Shown here: piece after piece, positions 1 through 8,362 of the stretch
Numbering within the stretch: the stretch's first letter is position 1
Layout: the number at the start of each line of letters is the position of its first letter
Notes under the pieces: generated by a model
What the model was told of the DNA's origin: nothing
What the model saw: only the letters and a program-made list of their open reading frames with translations
Databases searched by the model: none
Assembly: GCA_003565735.1 (NCBI GenBank)
Contig: PXBB01000167.1
Location: forward strand, 1 to 32,195
Direction: 5' to 3'
From: Bacteroidales bacterium
Lineage (GTDB): Bacteria > Bacteroidota > Bacteroidia > Bacteroidales > PXBB01
DNA length: 32,195 nt
Position numbers and translations under genes: made by a program

Positions 1-4
1 ACTT

Positions 5-229
5 ATGGAAAACCTAATTGAACAAACCGGATTTGTGCTCATTGGCGCAATTATTATTCTTGCATTATGGGATGCTGTTTGGAAATTGATTGCCATGTGG
101 CATGCCGCACAAAAAAAACAATTGGCATGGTATATATGCATTGCCGTTTTCAACACCATTGGCATATTACCAATAATTTATCTGGTATTAAATAAAAGAA
201 AAAAAAACTTAAAAGATAAAGACTATTAA
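5..229 (+). CDS. DUF5652-like small two-helix membrane protein
   Basis: This 74-residue protein has two predicted membrane helices, at about residues 9-30 and 41-62. A WDAVWKLIAMWHAA stretch lies between them and the C-terminus is lysine-rich (KRKKNLKDKDY), which suggests a cytoplasmic tail. The pattern (WDxVWKxIALWxAA, then a short loop, then NTxGILPIIYL) matches what I remember of the DUF5652 family, whose function is unknown. The ATG lies only 4 bases into the window, so its upstream context is unseen. The stop overlaps the frame of the following hydrolase, whose signal peptide is read from about position 216, so the two are probably one transcript. The family call is from memory. Confidence 0.7.
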   Translation: MENLIEQTGFVLIGAIIILALWDAVWKLIAMWHAAQKKQLAWYICIAVFNTIGILPIIYLVLNKRKKNLKDKDY

Positions 230-1640
230 ACTTATTGTACTTACAACGCTGATTGTTTCTGTTATTCAGTTAAAAGCGCAACACAACAGTGCTTTTGAGG
301 GCTATTGGTATGGTTTGCTTGAATTTCAGGGAAGCGAATTAATTCTGACATTAGAAATAAGTTCGGAAAATGGCAGTCTTAAAGGATTTATGCACAGCCC
401 TTTACAGGGGGCACACAACATAAAAATCAACAAGATAGCTGCCGATCTTGATTCTATAAGCATTTATGTAAATAGTTTAGGTGCCCATTATAAAGCAAGG
501 CTCACCGGTAAGGACACTGTATTGGATGGTATATTTACGCAAGCTGTTTTTAGTATTCCTATGCGAATGACAAAAACTAAAGAGTTGTTTGCCTTAAAGC
601 GTCCTCAAAACCCTAAAGCGCCATTCGATTATAGTGAAGAGGAGGTTTCGTTTTACAATGCTGCTGACGAGATTACTTTAGCAGGCACATTAACATATCC
701 TAAGGGCGACGGTCCCTTTCCGGCAGTTATTTTAATTACAGGTTCGGGACCCCAAAACAGGGATGAAGAAATACTTGGGCACAAACCTTTTCTGGTTATT
801 GCAAACCATTTCACACGCAATGGCATTGCTGTTCTCCGCTTCGATGATCGAGGTGTGGGGCAGTCGGAAGGGAACTTTTCTGCAGCTACTTCAAAAGACT
901 TTGCACAAGATGCCGAAGCAGCCTTTGATTTTTTGCAGGCACATCCAAAAATTAATGCTGAAAAAGTGGGTTTTCTAGGCCATAGTGAGGGCGGTATGAT
1001 AGCACCGATAATAGCTTCTCGTAATGATGCCGTCAGTTTTATAATTATGCTGGCAGGCCCGGGATTAAAAGGAGAAGATGTTTTGAGAACACAGTTACAT
1101 AGAATTATGACTTTAGAAAATACCGACCCTGAAATTATTGAGTTTGTGCTAAAAGATTACAAGCAGATTTTTCAAATTTTAAAGCAGGAAAGCGATAAGC
1201 AGAAAGCTGCTGAATCTATCAGAACCTATCTAACCAAACGTGCTGAAGAATTACCTGAAGAACTGCACATGGGGTTGAGTTACACCAGTCAAGGCATAGA
1301 GATGAAAATATTCAGCATGAATAGCGATTGGTTTCGCTATTTTTTAACCTTTGACCCCGAATACTATCTTAAGCAAATGACTTGTCCCGTTTTAGCCCTA
1401 TTTGGTGAGAAGGATGTTCAGGTTACCGTCCCTGAAAATATTACGGCCTTAGAAAACATCATTCAAAAACATAATAAAGACAATTTTACAGTTTTGACTT
1501 TTCCCGGGAAAAACCACCTATTTCAAAATGCACAAACGGGTGCGGTTTCAGAATATGCTTTAATTGAAGAAACCATATGTCCCGAAGTTCTTGAAAAAAT
1601 GACTGACTGGATACACAAAGTGTTAAAAAGCACAAAATAA
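216..1640 (+). CDS. Secreted alpha/beta hydrolase; normal start codon missing
   Basis: This is a serine hydrolase of the alpha/beta fold. The nucleophile elbow is GHSEGG (Ser257, counting from the ATA at 216), and the likely acid and base are Asp400 (GEKD) and His434 (GKNH). About 95 residues precede the hydrolase domain (starting GYWYG), as in secreted Bacteroidota esterase/peptidase-like hydrolases. The first conventional start in frame is a TTG at 315, which would cut into that domain. The frame stays open back to 213 and encodes a good signal peptide (KTIKLIVLTTLIVSV, ending near LKAQ). The only start-like codon in the right place is ATA at 216, one base from ATG. I therefore place the start there. 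It overlaps the preceding gene by 14 bases. Substrate unknown. A conservative annotation would be 315-1640. Confidence 0.75.
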   Translation: MKTIKLIVLTTLIVSVIQLKAQHNSAFEGYWYGLLEFQGSELILTLEISSENGSLKGFMHSPLQGAHNIKINKIAADLDSISIYVNSLGAHYKARLTGKDTVLDGIFTQAVFSIPMRMTKTKELFALKRPQNPKAPFDYSEEEVSFYNAADEITLAGTLTYPKGDGPFPAVILITGSGPQNRDEEILGHKPFLVIANHFTRNGIAVLRFDDRGVGQSEGNFSAATSKDFAQDAEAAFDFLQAHPKINAEKVGFLGHSEGGMIAPIIASRNDAVSFIIMLAGPGLKGEDVLRTQLHRIMTLENTDPEIIEFVLKDYKQIFQILKQESDKQKAAESIRTYLTKRAEELPEELHMGLSYTSQGIEMKIFSMNSDWFRYFLTFDPEYYLKQMTCPVLALFGEKDVQVTVPENITALENIIQKHNKDNFTVLTFPGKNHLFQNAQTGAVSEYALIEETICPEVLEKMTDWIHKVLKSTK

Positions 1641-1649
1641 AATGGGCAT

Positions 1650-1745
1650 AAACAGTGGTGCGTTCTTTTTTAATTTTTAGTTAAACTTTTCTTTTTTTGC
1701 TTATCGACAGCAAAGCATGTCTCAAGTAAAGAAGCACCACTGTTT
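1650..1745. repeat. Inverted repeat between convergent genes, possible bidirectional terminator
   Basis: A perfect 12-bp inverted repeat, AAACAGTGGTGC at 1650-1661 and GCACCACTGTTT at 1734-1745, brackets T-rich sequence. Pairing continues inward past a one-base bulge (GTTCTTT against AAAGAA). A nested 6-bp repeat (TTTGCT...AGCAAA) sits near 1697-1715. It occupies most of the gap between the hydrolase and topA stops. It may be a two-way terminator or a very small mobile element. Confidence 0.45.
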
Positions 1746-1777
1746 GTTTTACCAGGTAATATTCGAAAATTTCTTGT

Positions 1778-4102
1778 TTATTTTCGTTTTTTTGATGTTT
1801 TACTGCGTCCTTTATTGGGAGCCTCATCGGCAATTTTTTTACAGGCTTCCAATGTCAATGATTTTGGGTCTTTATCTTTTGGGATTTTATAGTTCTTTTT
1901 GCCAATAGAAATATATGGTCCCCATCTGCCGTTAAGAACTTTAACATCCGGGGCTTCCTTAAACTCTTTAATTATTTTGTTGGCATCCTTCTCCATTTTC
2001 GTTTTAATAACCTCGATGCTCTTTTCAAGAGTGATTTTAAAAGGATCTTCATCCTTTGGAATAGCATAAAACGCATTCTTATACAACAAGTAAGGGCCAA
2101 AACGTCCGATATTGGCTTTGATTTCATCATTTTGATATGTGCCTACAATGCGTGGCAGCTTAAAAAGCTCCAGTGCATCTTCCAGGGTCATGGCATCCAT
2201 CGATTTATTCTTTGGTAAAGAAGCAAAACGTGGTTTCTTTTCGTCGTCAACTTCGCCAATCTGTATCATGGGGCCGTACCTGCCAAGCCTGACATACACA
2301 TTATCTCCGGTCTTAGGTTCTTGTCCCAAAAGTCGTGACCCACTAACCCTTTCGGCAGTTTTTTCGACTTCTTGCAATTTGCTCTTAAAAGGCTTGTAAA
2401 AAGAGTCCACCATTTTATGCCACACCTTTTTACCTAAAGCAATTTCATCAAATTCTTTTTCTACGCTTGCAGTAAAATTATAATCCAGTATATCCGAAAA
2501 GTTTTCCGTTAAAAATTTATTGACAAGTATCCCAATATCTGTTGGGAAGAGCTTGTTTTTTTCATAACCATGGGTTTCCTGCTCCATTTTGCTTGTGATT
2601 TTTCCATCTTTTAGCATAATGGTTTGATATTTCCTTTTAACGCCTTCACGAGTCTCCAGCGAGACATATTCCCTTTTTTGAATAGTAGAAATGGTGGGAG
2701 CATAGGTTGAAGGACGACCAATACCCAGTTCTTCCATTTTTTTCACCAGGCTTGCCTCCGTAAATCGTGGCGGATGTTGTGAAAAACGTTCAACAGCTTT
2801 AATAAGATCGGCATTGAGGGGGTCGCCTACAACTACCGGAGGCAGCAAACCTTTACGCGCTTCATCACTTTCTTCATCACTCGACTCAATGTAAACTTTC
2901 AAAAAACCATCGAATTTAACCACTTCACCTTTAGCAATAAACTCTTCAGGGGCTGTTGAGACTTTAATATTTACAGTGGTTTTTTCAAGCTGCGCATCGC
3001 TCATTTGTGATGCTATCGTACGCTTCCAGATCATTTCATAAAGTCTTTTTTGCGAGGCATCACCCTGGATAGTATGGTTTTGAATATAAGTGGGACGTAT
3101 GGCTTCATGGGCTTCCTGAGCTCCTTTGATTTTGGTAGTGTATTTACGTGTTTTGGCATAATTATTTCCGTAAGTCGCTTCTATCTCCTTGCGGGCTGCT
3201 GCCAGCACCATGTTAGAAAGATTTAAAGAGTCGGTACGCATATAAGTGATGTGTCCTGCCTCATACAATTGTTGTGCTACCACCATGGTCTTACTAACCG
3301 AAAAACCTAATTTGCGGCTTGCCTCCTGCTGTAGTGTTGAGGTTGTAAAAGGAGGCGCCGGCGACTTTTTGGAAGGTTTTGTTTCAATCTTATTAATTGT
3401 ATAAGTGGCATCAACACATTTTTCTATAAAGCTGTGCGCTTGTTCAGCAGAGCCAAACCTTTTGTTAAGTTCTGCATGAAGATTATGTTTATGTTCTTTA
3501 GAGGCTGTTAGAAAATCTCCAAAAACCCTGTAGGAAGCAACTGCTTTGAAGTTGTCAATTTCTTTTTCGCGTTCCACTATTAAGCGAACAGCGACAGACT
3601 GAACACGTCCGGCAGACAACGAAGGTTTGACTTTTTTCCACAGCAAAGGCGACAATTCAAAACCTACAAGTCTGTCGAGCACGCGGCGTGCCTGCTGCGC
3701 ATCAACCAAATGCTCATTAATTTTTCGTGGAGATTTGATGGCATTCAGGATAGCATCTTTGGTGATTTCATGAAATACGATACGTTGTACTTTTTCTTTT
3801 TTAATATCTAAAGCTTCTACCAAATGCCATGCTATAGCTTCACCTTCGCGGTCTTCATCAGAGGCCATCCATACCACATCCGACTTATTTGCTCTGGCCT
3901 TAAGATCTTTAACTACCTTCTTTTTTTCCTCAGATATGACATAATGAGGTTTGTAATTATTTTCAATTTCTATCCCAAAACCAGTTTTTTCGAGATCTCT
4001 TACATGACCAAATGAAGACATTACAGTATAGGATTCTCCCAGAAATTTTTCAATGGTTTTTGCTTTTGCCGGGGACTCTACTATGACAAGATTTTTACTC
4101 AT
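1778..4102 (-). CDS. topA: DNA topoisomerase I (type IA)
   Basis: The enzyme relaxes negatively supercoiled DNA by transient single-strand cleavage. The Toprim domain is at the N-terminus: VIVESPAKAKTI carries Glu9, and SDEDREGEAIAWHL carries the metal-binding acids Asp82, Asp84 and Glu86. The catalytic tyrosine is Tyr287 in ITYMRTDS. After the core there are three glycine/aromatic repeats near residues 606, 666 and 725 (GRYGP, GRFGP, GRWGPY), which look like topoisomerase I C-terminal repeats. The cysteine zinc fingers of the E. coli enzyme are absent. The tail is lysine-rich (GRSKTSKKRK). The length, 774 residues, is ordinary. It is divergent from miaB, with about 160 bp between the two starts and a possible -7 element at 4132-4139. 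Confidence 0.97.
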   Translation of the reverse strand: MSKNLVIVESPAKAKTIEKFLGESYTVMSSFGHVRDLEKTGFGIEIENNYKPHYVISEEKKKVVKDLKARANKSDVVWMASDEDREGEAIAWHLVEALDIKKEKVQRIVFHEITKDAILNAIKSPRKINEHLVDAQQARRVLDRLVGFELSPLLWKKVKPSLSAGRVQSVAVRLIVEREKEIDNFKAVASYRVFGDFLTASKEHKHNLHAELNKRFGSAEQAHSFIEKCVDATYTINKIETKPSKKSPAPPFTTSTLQQEASRKLGFSVSKTMVVAQQLYEAGHITYMRTDSLNLSNMVLAAARKEIEATYGNNYAKTRKYTTKIKGAQEAHEAIRPTYIQNHTIQGDASQKRLYEMIWKRTIASQMSDAQLEKTTVNIKVSTAPEEFIAKGEVVKFDGFLKVYIESSDEESDEARKGLLPPVVVGDPLNADLIKAVERFSQHPPRFTEASLVKKMEELGIGRPSTYAPTISTIQKREYVSLETREGVKRKYQTIMLKDGKITSKMEQETHGYEKNKLFPTDIGILVNKFLTENFSDILDYNFTASVEKEFDEIALGKKVWHKMVDSFYKPFKSKLQEVEKTAERVSGSRLLGQEPKTGDNVYVRLGRYGPMIQIGEVDDEKKPRFASLPKNKSMDAMTLEDALELFKLPRIVGTYQNDEIKANIGRFGPYLLYKNAFYAIPKDEDPFKITLEKSIEVIKTKMEKDANKIIKEFKEAPDVKVLNGRWGPYISIGKKNYKIPKDKDPKSLTLEACKKIADEAPNKGRSKTSKKRK

Positions 4103-4131
4103 TAATATGCTTTATTTAATTAAAATTTTGG

Positions 4132-4139
4132 CAAAAATA
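4132..4139 (-). promoter_or_regulatory. Possible topA -7 element
   Basis: TATTTTTG on the minus strand fits the Bacteroidota -7 consensus TAnnTTTG and lies about 30 bases upstream of the topA ATG. I see no convincing TTTG at the -33 spacing. The region is AT-rich, so a chance match is possible. Confidence 0.35.
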
Positions 4140-4211
4140 ATAAAAAATCAATGGTTTTATCATCATCATAAAGCGGGTTTTTTTTCTTAAATGCCCTATG
4201 TTTTATTTTTG

Positions 4212-4219
4212 TACTTTTG
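4212..4219 (+). promoter_or_regulatory. Possible miaB -7 element
   Basis: TACTTTTG fits TAnnTTTG and is about 43 bases upstream of the miaB TTG start. No clear -33 TTTG is present 19 bases upstream. Confidence 0.35.
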
Positions 4220-4261
4220 CATTTGCTTTACTACTGCTAAATTATAAACATTTTTTTTATT

Positions 4262-5578
4262 TTGAAAAAAAGAAAAGTATATATAGAAACCTACGGTTGC
4301 CAAATGAATTTTTCGGATAGTGAAATTGTTGCATCCATAATGAAAGACAATGATTATGCTTTGGCTGCAGACATTTCACAAGCTGACGTCATCTTTGTAA
4401 ACACATGCTCAATACGTGACAGGGCAGAAAAAAGGGTAAGAAACCGTATTCAGGAGTTCAAGTCATTAAAAAAGCATAATAAATCTTTAGTGGTTGGCAT
4501 ACTTGGCTGCATGGCAGAGCGCCTAAAACTACAGCTGCTTGAAGAAGAAAAGTTTGTTGATATGATAGTCGGGCCTGATGCTTACAGAGATATTCCTAAG
4601 CTTCTGACTAAAGTAGAGAGTGGTCAAAAAGGTGTTAATGTGTTGCTTTCGCAAGAAGAAACCTATTCTGACTTGAACCCTGTACGCCTTGACTCCAATG
4701 GTGTTACTGCTTTCATATCTATAATGCGGGGTTGTCAAAACTTTTGCTCTTATTGTGTGGTGCCCTTAACAAGAGGTAAGGAGCGCAGCCGTGATGCATC
4801 TTCAATCATTCAGGAAGCCAAAGGTTTATTTGATAAAGGTTACAGAGAAATAACTCTTTTAGGGCAAAATGTAAACTCATATAAAGATGAAAATGGTTAT
4901 AATTTTGCAACATTGCTTAAAAAAGTAGCTTTGATAAACCCTTTGCTCCGTATTCGTTTTGCCACTTCGCACCCAAAAGACATCTCTGATGAGCTACTTG
5001 ATACCATAGCTGCCCACCATAATATTTGCAGGTCTATTCACCTTCCTGTTCAATCAGGAAGCAGAAGCATTTTAAAGCTTATGAATCGCAAGTACGACAG
5101 GGAAGATTATATAAACAGGATTGATGCTATCAAAAAGAAAGTAGCAGATTGCGCCATATCAACGGATATTATCAGTGGTTTTTGTGACGAGACCGAAGAG
5201 GATCACCGCCAAACCCTGAGCCTGATGAAGTATGCAGCCTTCGATTTTGCATTTATGTTCAAATATTCTGAAAGGCCCGGCACACATGCTGCTGAAAACA
5301 TGCAGGACAACATCCCTGACAATATTAAATCGCGTAGGCTGGAAGAAATAATTGCACTTCAAAAAGATCTTTCTCTCAAAAGCAACAATAAGGATATTGG
5401 AAAAACATTTGAAGTTCTCGTGGAAAGCTTTTCCAAACGTTCTAAAGAGTTTGTTTCGGGTCGCAACAGCCAAAACAAGATGATTATTTTCCCACAAAAA
5501 GACTTTAAACCGGGGGATTATGTACAGGTAAAAGTTACCGCTTGTACATCTGCAAGTCTTAAAGGAGAAGCTGTTTAA
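4262..5578 (+). CDS. miaB: tRNA-2-methylthio-N6-dimethylallyladenosine synthase
   Basis: This radical-SAM methylthiotransferase adds a methylthio group to i6A37 in tRNAs. Three domains are visible. The N-terminal UPF0004 domain has the second cluster's cysteines Cys13 (TYGCQMN), Cys49 (NTCSIRDRAEKRVRNR) and Cys83 (LGCMAERLK). The radical-SAM core has CxxxCxxC at Cys158, Cys162 and Cys165 (RGCQNFCSYC). A C-terminal TRAM domain starts at about residue 375. SIRDRAE is the MiaB-type signature, as opposed to RimO or MtaB. The start is a TTG: no ATG or GTG lies in frame upstream before T-rich non-coding sequence, and KKRKVYIETYGCQMN starts where MiaB proteins normally start. It runs convergent with tpx. 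Confidence 0.96.
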   Translation: MKKRKVYIETYGCQMNFSDSEIVASIMKDNDYALAADISQADVIFVNTCSIRDRAEKRVRNRIQEFKSLKKHNKSLVVGILGCMAERLKLQLLEEEKFVDMIVGPDAYRDIPKLLTKVESGQKGVNVLLSQEETYSDLNPVRLDSNGVTAFISIMRGCQNFCSYCVVPLTRGKERSRDASSIIQEAKGLFDKGYREITLLGQNVNSYKDENGYNFATLLKKVALINPLLRIRFATSHPKDISDELLDTIAAHHNICRSIHLPVQSGSRSILKLMNRKYDREDYINRIDAIKKKVADCAISTDIISGFCDETEEDHRQTLSLMKYAAFDFAFMFKYSERPGTHAAENMQDNIPDNIKSRRLEEIIALQKDLSLKSNNKDIGKTFEVLVESFSKRSKEFVSGRNSQNKMIIFPQKDFKPGDYVQVKVTACTSASLKGEAV

Positions 5579-5640
5579 ATGTAATGCTTTTGCTTCTGCT
5601 TTTAGTAAACAGTACTACCCTGCATTATTGACAAGAGGGT

Positions 5641-6141
5641 TTACTTCAGCACTTCCAAAACCTTTTCATAGTCCGGTTCATCAACAATTTCAGGCACTTG
5701 TTGGGTGTAAACAACTTTGCCGTCTGCATCAATAACTATAACCGCCCTCGAATGTAATCCTGCCAAAGGACCGTCAGCTATCTCAAGGCCATAGTTCTTA
5801 CCAAAAGCACCATCAAAATAGTCCGAAAGTGTAACAACATTATCAAGCCCTTCGGCGCCACAAAACCTCGCCTGAGCAAAAGGCAGGTCACGAGAAATGC
5901 ATAGCACTACCGTATCTTTAAAGTTGCCTGCCATTTGATTGAAGCGGCGTACCGATGCCGCGCAGGTTCCTGTATCAAGACTTGGAAAAATATTCATAAC
6001 AACACGTTTGCCTTTAAAATCAGAAAGCGTAGCACGTGAAAGATCGGACTTAACCAGTATAAAGTCAGGAGCTATACTTGCAACTTCAGGTAGTTCTCCT
6101 GTAGTTTGAACGGGGTTTCCTTTTAATGTGATTTTTGCCAT
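5641..6141 (-). CDS. tpx: Thiol peroxidase (atypical 2-Cys peroxiredoxin)
   Basis: The protein reduces hydroperoxides using thioredoxin and protects against oxidative stress. At 166 residues it is full length for the family. The peroxidatic cysteine is Cys60 in PSLDTGTCAASVRRFN, with the Tpx-type D-T-G-x-C context. The resolving cysteine is Cys94 in ARFCGAEG. The spacing matches the Cys61/Cys95 pair of E. coli Tpx, which separates it from AhpC and BCP peroxiredoxins. There is no signal peptide, so it is probably cytoplasmic. It lies downstream of the RNase H gene on the same strand, 140 bases away, with its own likely -7 element at 6186-6193. Confidence 0.96.
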   Translation of the reverse strand: MAKITLKGNPVQTTGELPEVASIAPDFILVKSDLSRATLSDFKGKRVVMNIFPSLDTGTCAASVRRFNQMAGNFKDTVVLCISRDLPFAQARFCGAEGLDNVVTLSDYFDGAFGKNYGLEIADGPLAGLHSRAVIVIDADGKVVYTQQVPEIVDEPDYEKVLEVLK

Positions 6142-6185
6142 AATTGTAAATTTTAATTAGTTCTTATGTAGTATTTTTTTTTTTG

Positions 6186-6193
6186 CAAAAATA
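6186..6193 (-). promoter_or_regulatory. Possible tpx -7 element
   Basis: TATTTTTG on the minus strand, about 45 bases upstream of the tpx ATG, fits TAnnTTTG. The -33 element is not clear. Confidence 0.35.
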
Positions 6194-6281
6194 GACATTC
6201 TTATATAAACCTGTTGAAGCATACGAAAAAAACGCCTCTTTTTAAGACTTATTAACATAAGGTCATGAATATATGGTCATT

Positions 6282-6914
6282 TTATTTGCGTCCAAAATCT
6301 GCGGGAATTTCGCCCCAGACATCTGTTCTCCATTTAAGGATAGGGTTTTCCCATGTGTTATTATGTAGCCACCGTTCAGCTCTTTCAATAAGTTCAAAAA
6401 GCTCCTCGTTATTATCTGTTAATGCTTGCTTAGTGGCTGCCTTTTTTTTTCTTACCCACGCCATAGCAGTTGCACTATCACTGTAAATAGGAATACTGGT
6501 ATTGTTTTTTTTGCAATAGGCCAAACCATGTACCAAAGCCAAAAATTCACCAATATTATTGGTACCATCTTTATAAGGGCCTTTCTTAAAGAGTATTTTT
6601 CCGGTTTTGGTATAAACCCCCTGGTATTCCATAATGCCTTTTGTCATATCGCAGGCTGCATCAACAGAAATACTTTCTAAAACAGGACGCTGGGTCTCTG
6701 ATTTCAACATTTCTGTCTGATAGCCGCAATTCTTTTTATTAAAAAATTTTTTAGGATTTTCTGCATAAGCTTTTTGGGCCTGTGTTAGATTTTCAAAGCT
6801 TTTGTATAGTGCTCCGGCAAAACCGTTAATCTGTTTGAAGCATTCTTCCCATGTGGTAAAAACGCCGGTCTCATAACCTTTCCAAACAACATAAAATTTA
6901 TTTTTTTTCTTCAA
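6282..6914 (-). CDS. rnhA: Ribonuclease H with N-terminal viroplasmin domain
   Basis: The protein cleaves RNA in RNA-DNA hybrids. The first 50 residues (KFYVVWKGYETGVFTTWEEC, continuing to AYAENP) are a viroplasmin/hybrid-binding domain as in eukaryotic RNase H1. The catalytic domain follows from about residue 80. It has the acidic residues Asp85 (SVDAAC), Glu123 (IGEFLAL), Asp146 (YSDS) and Asp198 (WRTDVWGEIPADFGRK). This two-domain form is common in Bacteroidota. The start is TTG at 6914: an in-frame stop lies shortly upstream, there is no ATG between them, and KKKNKFYVVWKG is the usual beginning of the family. It is divergent from murA, with 132 bp between them. Confidence 0.93.
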   Translation of the reverse strand: MKKKNKFYVVWKGYETGVFTTWEECFKQINGFAGALYKSFENLTQAQKAYAENPKKFFNKKNCGYQTEMLKSETQRPVLESISVDAACDMTKGIMEYQGVYTKTGKILFKKGPYKDGTNNIGEFLALVHGLAYCKKNNTSIPIYSDSATAMAWVRKKKAATKQALTDNNEELFELIERAERWLHNNTWENPILKWRTDVWGEIPADFGRK

Positions 6915-6983
6915 CGCCTTATTTTTTTTGATTTAATGAAACAGCATCATTTTTCAGGTCTGCAATGGCACCGGTCTGTCATG

Positions 6984-7014
6984 TTTGCATAATTCAATCG
7001 TTTTGTTATATTTG
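6984..7014 (+). promoter_or_regulatory. murA promoter, Bacteroidota consensus
   Basis: TTTG at 6984-6987 and TATATTTG at 7007-7014 are separated by exactly 19 bases. This is the Bacteroidota primary sigma consensus TTTG-N19-TAnnTTTG. The -7 element ends 32 bases before the murA ATG. It is the clearest promoter in the window. Confidence 0.75.
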
Positions 7015-7046
7015 CAAATGTAATAATAAGCTAAATAATATTTACT

Positions 7047-8354
7047 ATGAGTGCATATGAAATTATTGGAGGTCAAAGTTTAAAAGGATCAATAATACCA
7101 CAGGGAGCTAAAAACGAAGCATTGCAGGTTATCAGTGCAACACTGCTGACTAACGAAGAGGTCGTCATTGAAAATATTCCTGAGATACATGACGTCATGA
7201 ATCTTATTGACTTGTTGCGCAGTTTTAATGTTAAGGTTAAAAAATTGAGCACGGATACATACAGTTTCAAGTCAGACGATGTAAATGTGGACTATATTGA
7301 AACGCCTGAGTTCCGCCAAAAAGGAGGGCAATTACGTGGTTCTATAATGATACTAGGTCCACTTTTGGCACGATTTGGCAAGGCTTCAATGCCCAAGCCG
7401 GGTGGCGATAAAATAGGGCGACGACGCCTTGACACCCACCTTATTGGTCTGGAAAACCTTGGCGCTACTTTTGAATTCAGTAGCAATGATGCATTTTTCA
7501 AGCTTAAAAGTCCGGGGCTAAAGGGGACGTACATGTTGCTCGATGAGGCATCGGTAACCGGAACAGCTAACATCATCATGGCTGCCGTACTGGCAGAGGG
7601 CGTAACGACAATATACAATGCGGCATGTGAACCTTATATACAACAATTATGTAAAATGCTTAACAAAATGGGCGCCAAAATTGAAGGAATTTCATCTAAC
7701 AGGCTCACTATTCATGGTGTGGAAAGACTAAATGGTTGCAAGCATCGCATGCTCCCGGATATGATAGAGATAGGCAGCTTTATTGGCATGGCAGCATTGA
7801 CACAATCGGAAATAACCATTAAAGATGTATCATACAACGAACTGGGTATGATTCCTGATGTTTTCAAAAAAATGGGTATAGCACTCCAAAGACGTGGTGA
7901 CGACATATACATACCCTCACAGGAAACTTATGAAATTGATTCTTTTATTGATGGTTCGATATTAACAGTAGCCGATGCCCCATGGCCAGGGTTTTCCCCT
8001 GACTTGCTGAGCATAGTTCTGGTAACAGCTATTCAAGCCAAGGGGAGCATTTTGGTGCATCAAAAGATGTTTGAAAGCCGCCTGTTTTTTGTGGACAAAC
8101 TCATCGAAATGGGTGCACAAATAATATTATGCGATCCTCATAGAGCTACTGTAATAGGATCTGACAGAAAATTCCCACTGCGTGGGATAGAAATGACATC
8201 ACCGGATATCAGGGCTGGTGTAGCTTTGCTTATTGCAGCACTGTCTGCTAATGGCAAAAGCACTATCCGCAATGCTGTTCAAATAGACAGAGGCTACCAG
8301 CATATTGAAAAAAGACTGCAAAAAATAGGCGCTCAAATAAAAAAGCTGCCATAG
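7047..8354 (+). CDS. murA: UDP-N-acetylglucosamine 1-carboxyvinyltransferase, Asp-type
   Basis: MurA transfers enolpyruvate from PEP to UDP-GlcNAc, the first committed step of peptidoglycan synthesis in the cytoplasm. The family signatures are visible: GAKNEAL with the substrate-contacting Lys22-Asn23, LRGSIMILGPLLARFG at 96-111, and the C-terminal DIRAGVALLIAAL with the RGYxxIE motif. The mobile active-site loop reads PGGDKIGRRRLD. Asp121 sits where the E. coli enzyme has Cys115, the residue alkylated by fosfomycin. Such Cys-to-Asp MurAs are known in Mycobacterium and Chlamydia and are intrinsically fosfomycin resistant. Length 435 residues. It ends 8 bases from the convergent pbpC stop. Confidence 0.95.
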   Translation: MSAYEIIGGQSLKGSIIPQGAKNEALQVISATLLTNEEVVIENIPEIHDVMNLIDLLRSFNVKVKKLSTDTYSFKSDDVNVDYIETPEFRQKGGQLRGSIMILGPLLARFGKASMPKPGGDKIGRRRLDTHLIGLENLGATFEFSSNDAFFKLKSPGLKGTYMLLDEASVTGTANIIMAAVLAEGVTTIYNAACEPYIQQLCKMLNKMGAKIEGISSNRLTIHGVERLNGCKHRMLPDMIEIGSFIGMAALTQSEITIKDVSYNELGMIPDVFKKMGIALQRRGDDIYIPSQETYEIDSFIDGSILTVADAPWPGFSPDLLSIVLVTAIQAKGSILVHQKMFESRLFFVDKLIEMGAQIILCDPHRATVIGSDRKFPLRGIEMTSPDIRAGVALLIAALSANGKSTIRNAVQIDRGYQHIEKRLQKIGAQIKKLP

Positions 8355-8362
8355 AATTTTTT

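Noticed and set aside
1717-1908. 63-codon plus-strand frame over the end of topA
   Set aside because: It is antisense to the topA C-terminus and lies in T-rich sequence; its hydrophobic composition follows from that.
5579-5640. Possible terminator between miaB and tpx
   Set aside because: Only a 5-bp ACCCT/AGGGT stem with a 14-base loop and no T-tract; too weak to call.
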